The translations under genes and the position numbers were made by a program. A stretch of DNA of 64,000 bases from Streptomyces vilmorinianum (GTDB taxonomy: Bacteria; Actinomycetota; Actinomycetes; Streptomycetales; Streptomycetaceae), in the NCBI RefSeq assembly GCF_005517195.1, contig NZ_CP040244.1:5040001-5104000 (forward strand), written 5' to 3'. Each line of letters begins with the position of its first letter. Positions within the stretch are counted from its first letter, which is position 1. Shown in pieces: positions 62,286 through 64,000 of this stretch. Below the pieces are notes generated by a model. The model had not been told where the DNA came from. It saw nothing but the letters and a program-made list of their open reading frames with translations, and made no database searches.

Positions 62286-64000
62286 CAGTTGTCCCCTGCG
62301 ATGCCTTCGGCCTTGTCGTTGCCGTCATTGGCGGAGGCGCCGATCTTCGAGTAGACGCCGAAGTCCCCGGAGTACCCGTCGCGCGCCGGGTCGTCGGCCC
62401 ACGCCTTGTTCCGCTCGTACCAGACGTCCGCCAGGCCACGGAGCTCGCCGTTACGGGCGGCGTACGTCTCCTTGTGGTTGGCCGTGGCCGTGTCGTTGAT
62501 CTCGTTCTGCTTGTCCTGGAGCCAGGACGACGCCACCAGGTCCACGACTCGCTGTGCCGCGTCGCCGGCCGGGTGCCACGGGGTGATCGCGCCGCCGATG
62601 ATGTGGTAAGCCCAGTTCTTCTTCCACGAGGCGTCGGTGAGATCGCCGTTCTTCTCGTCGTTGGTCGCCTGGTACCGCGCCTCCTCCAGGAAGCCGACGG
62701 TGCGACCCGCCCGGTCCAGACTGTTCTCGGGATGCTTCGTCTCCGTATTGATGTCGCCGATGATCGCCAGGTGCATCTGGTTCGTCAGCTCGACGTAGGC
62801 CTCCTTGTTCCGGGAGATCTGCTTGCTGACCTCCATCAGCTGCCCGGAGTCGAGTCCATGCGTGCCCAACGGATCGCTCATCGCCTTGTGCACGACGTCG
62901 CCATGGTTACCCATGGCCCACGCCATGTCGTTCCGCAGCTCCGGCGGGAAGTCGTTGCCCGTCTCGGACAGGAACTGCAGGGACCGCTTCATGGCCTCCA
63001 CATGCTCGGGCGTGTGCTCCAGGAACTCCGACCTCGGGGCGTCCGGGCCGGTCGCGCCCGACACCGCCGCGAACATGGCCTTGCCGGTCGCGTCCAGGGT
63101 CTCGTTCGGCCCGTCCTTCAGCGGGGAGTCGTCGAACGACGGGCGGTCCTTGAGCACCCACTGGGCGTTGTCCTGCGGCTCCTTCGTGTTGAAGAAGTCC
63201 GTCGCCGCGTCCGGGCTGTTGGAGAGCGCCGTCATGAAGCCCGCCATCGGGTCACGGCCGAACTCCGCATCGCCGATGAAGTTCATCTTCAGCGTCGGTT
63301 CCATCAGGTAGAACCGGTCCGGGATCCTCATCTTCTTCTCGGTCTCCACGAGGGAGTTGCCGTACTTGTTGAGGAACTGGTCGTCGTAGTCGCCCGTGCG
63401 CATGAGGTTGCTCATGATCTGGAAGCCGTAGGCCTCCCCGGTGCGGGTGCGGAACCGCTCGGGGCCGAGCTTGACCATGTCGTTCTCCCACTGCCGCATG
63501 GCAGGGCTGTCCGACTGGGTGGCGCCGCCCAGGACGAAGCCGAGGTTCTTCTGGAACTCGCCGAGCTGGTTGAGCTGCGTCCGGGTCAGGTCCTTGGTGC
63601 TGTCCGGGCTCGACAGGTCCGCCCAGAAGTCCAGCATTCCCTTCGGGCCCACCTGCGTGGCGAACTTCTCCTGGAACAGCGGGTCGTTCTTGTAGGAGGC
63701 GAGGAGCCCGTTCAGCTTCTGGAACTCCTCGGGCGACATCTCGTCGCCCTTCTCCTTGATCAGCTTGGCCGCTTCCTCGGCCTTGCGCACGGCGTCGATC
63801 GCGGAGTCGCGGTCGCCGTACTTGGCCCCCGAGAAGCCGGTCTCGGCCTGGTCGACGATGGCGCGCAGGACGGTCGCGGCCGTCGTGTCGCTCTCCGTCG
63901 CCCGGTTCAGGATGCGCTGCACGTCGTCCCGCAGGTGCTCCGCGTCCTGAGGGGAGTGGTCCGGGACCTCGTGGCCCTTGGCGGCGCGGTCCGGGTGGAT
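62285..64000 (-). CDS. Large alpha-helical protein, DUF6571/WXG100-associated-like (partial)
   Basis: At least 571 residues; the frame is still open at the window edge, so the N-terminus lies beyond it. Charged, largely helical, without membrane spans in the visible part (QKLNGLLASYKNDPLFQEKFATQVGPKGMLDFWADLS, TPEHVEAMKRSLQFLSETGND, HAYHIIGGAI-like segment). Coupled to the lipoprotein. The pattern recalls actinobacterial DUF6571 proteins that follow WXG100-type genes, but without the start I keep the name tentative. Confidence 0.7.
   Translation of the reverse strand: MHPDRAAKGHEVPDHSPQDAEHLRDDVQRILNRATESDTTAATVLRAIVDQAETGFSGAKYGDRDSAIDAVRKAEEAAKLIKEKGDEMSPEEFQKLNGLLASYKNDPLFQEKFATQVGPKGMLDFWADLSSPDSTKDLTRTQLNQLGEFQKNLGFVLGGATQSDSPAMRQWENDMVKLGPERFRTRTGEAYGFQIMSNLMRTGDYDDQFLNKYGNSLVETEKKMRIPDRFYLMEPTLKMNFIGDAEFGRDPMAGFMTALSNSPDAATDFFNTKEPQDNAQWVLKDRPSFDDSPLKDGPNETLDATGKAMFAAVSGATGPDAPRSEFLEHTPEHVEAMKRSLQFLSETGNDFPPELRNDMAWAMGNHGDVVHKAMSDPLGTHGLDSGQLMEVSKQISRNKEAYVELTNQMHLAIIGDINTETKHPENSLDRAGRTVGFLEEARYQATNDEKNGDLTDASWKKNWAYHIIGGAITPWHPAGDAAQRVVDLVASSWLQDKQNEINDTATANHKETYAARNGELRGLADVWYERNKAWADDPARDGYSGDFGVYSKIGASANDGNDKAEGIAGDN

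Overview
The window is high-GC actinomycete DNA and almost certainly Streptomyces. Codon third positions are G/C-rich, GTG and TTG starts are common, genes often overlap by 4 bases (ATGA), and the purine/allantoin gene order matches, from memory, the S. coelicolor SCO6201-SCO6213 region. No tRNA, rRNA, CRISPR array or complete insertion sequence was seen.

Layout. (1) 0.02-4.6 kb: a small membrane protein, a nuclease/DUF2075-type NTPase, an FN3-repeat lipoprotein and two small cytosolic proteins. (2) 4.6-20.1 kb: purine and glyoxylate catabolism. On the minus strand lie an HTH regulator, uraD, uraH, uricase, 8-oxoguanine deaminase, an NCS2 permease and a hydantoin/allantoin-type racemase. On the plus strand lie hydroxypyruvate isomerase, tartronate-semialdehyde reductase and catalase, with glyoxylate carboligase further on. 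Together they take purines through urate toward allantoin and convert allantoin-derived glyoxylate to glycerate; the catalase can remove the H2O2 made by uricase. Two operator types tie the block together: TCAACA-N3-TGTTGA fused to the -35 box of both uraD and katA, and paired TTCCG-type sites 21 bp apart at hyi and gcl. An HNH nuclease, an MFS exporter and an ArsR-like regulator are interspersed. (3) 20.3-30.3 kb: core-type genes, including a zinc-ribbon/degenerate Mrr-like protein, two overlapping acyl-CoA synthetase genes with a divergent GAF-LuxR regulator, an AlkZ-like glycosylase and CorA. (4) 30.5-34.1 kb: an accessory pocket of unrecognised genes. (5) 34.4-44.9 kb: an AraC-controlled catabolic cluster built around a beta-keto acid cleavage enzyme, whose acetoacetate product could be recycled by the acetoacetyl-CoA synthetase at the far end.

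(6) 45.1-51.0 kb is the most interesting region. A small protein with a hydrophobic N-terminus ends in a motif that recurs at the N-terminus of an NB-ARC/TPR (NLR-like) protein, 11 of 20 positions identical, resembling bacterial amyloid signalling (BASS/RHIM-like) motifs. Between them sit an FxSxx-type RiPP precursor and a fused FxsB-type radical SAM maturase whose HExxH domain has lost both histidines. Precursor, maturase and NLR overlap one another, so they should be translated together.

(7) 51.0-61.7 kb: an arabinogalactan/galactan utilisation locus with GH35 beta-galactosidase, secreted GH30-ricin galactanase, two LacI regulators and a sugar ABC importer. At least four related LacI-type operators lie in it. 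(8) 61.7-64.0 kb: a lipoprotein and the 3' part of a large WXG100-associated-looking protein that runs off the window.

Short tandem repeats (7-15 bp units) occur at many gene borders, several carrying in-frame start codons.
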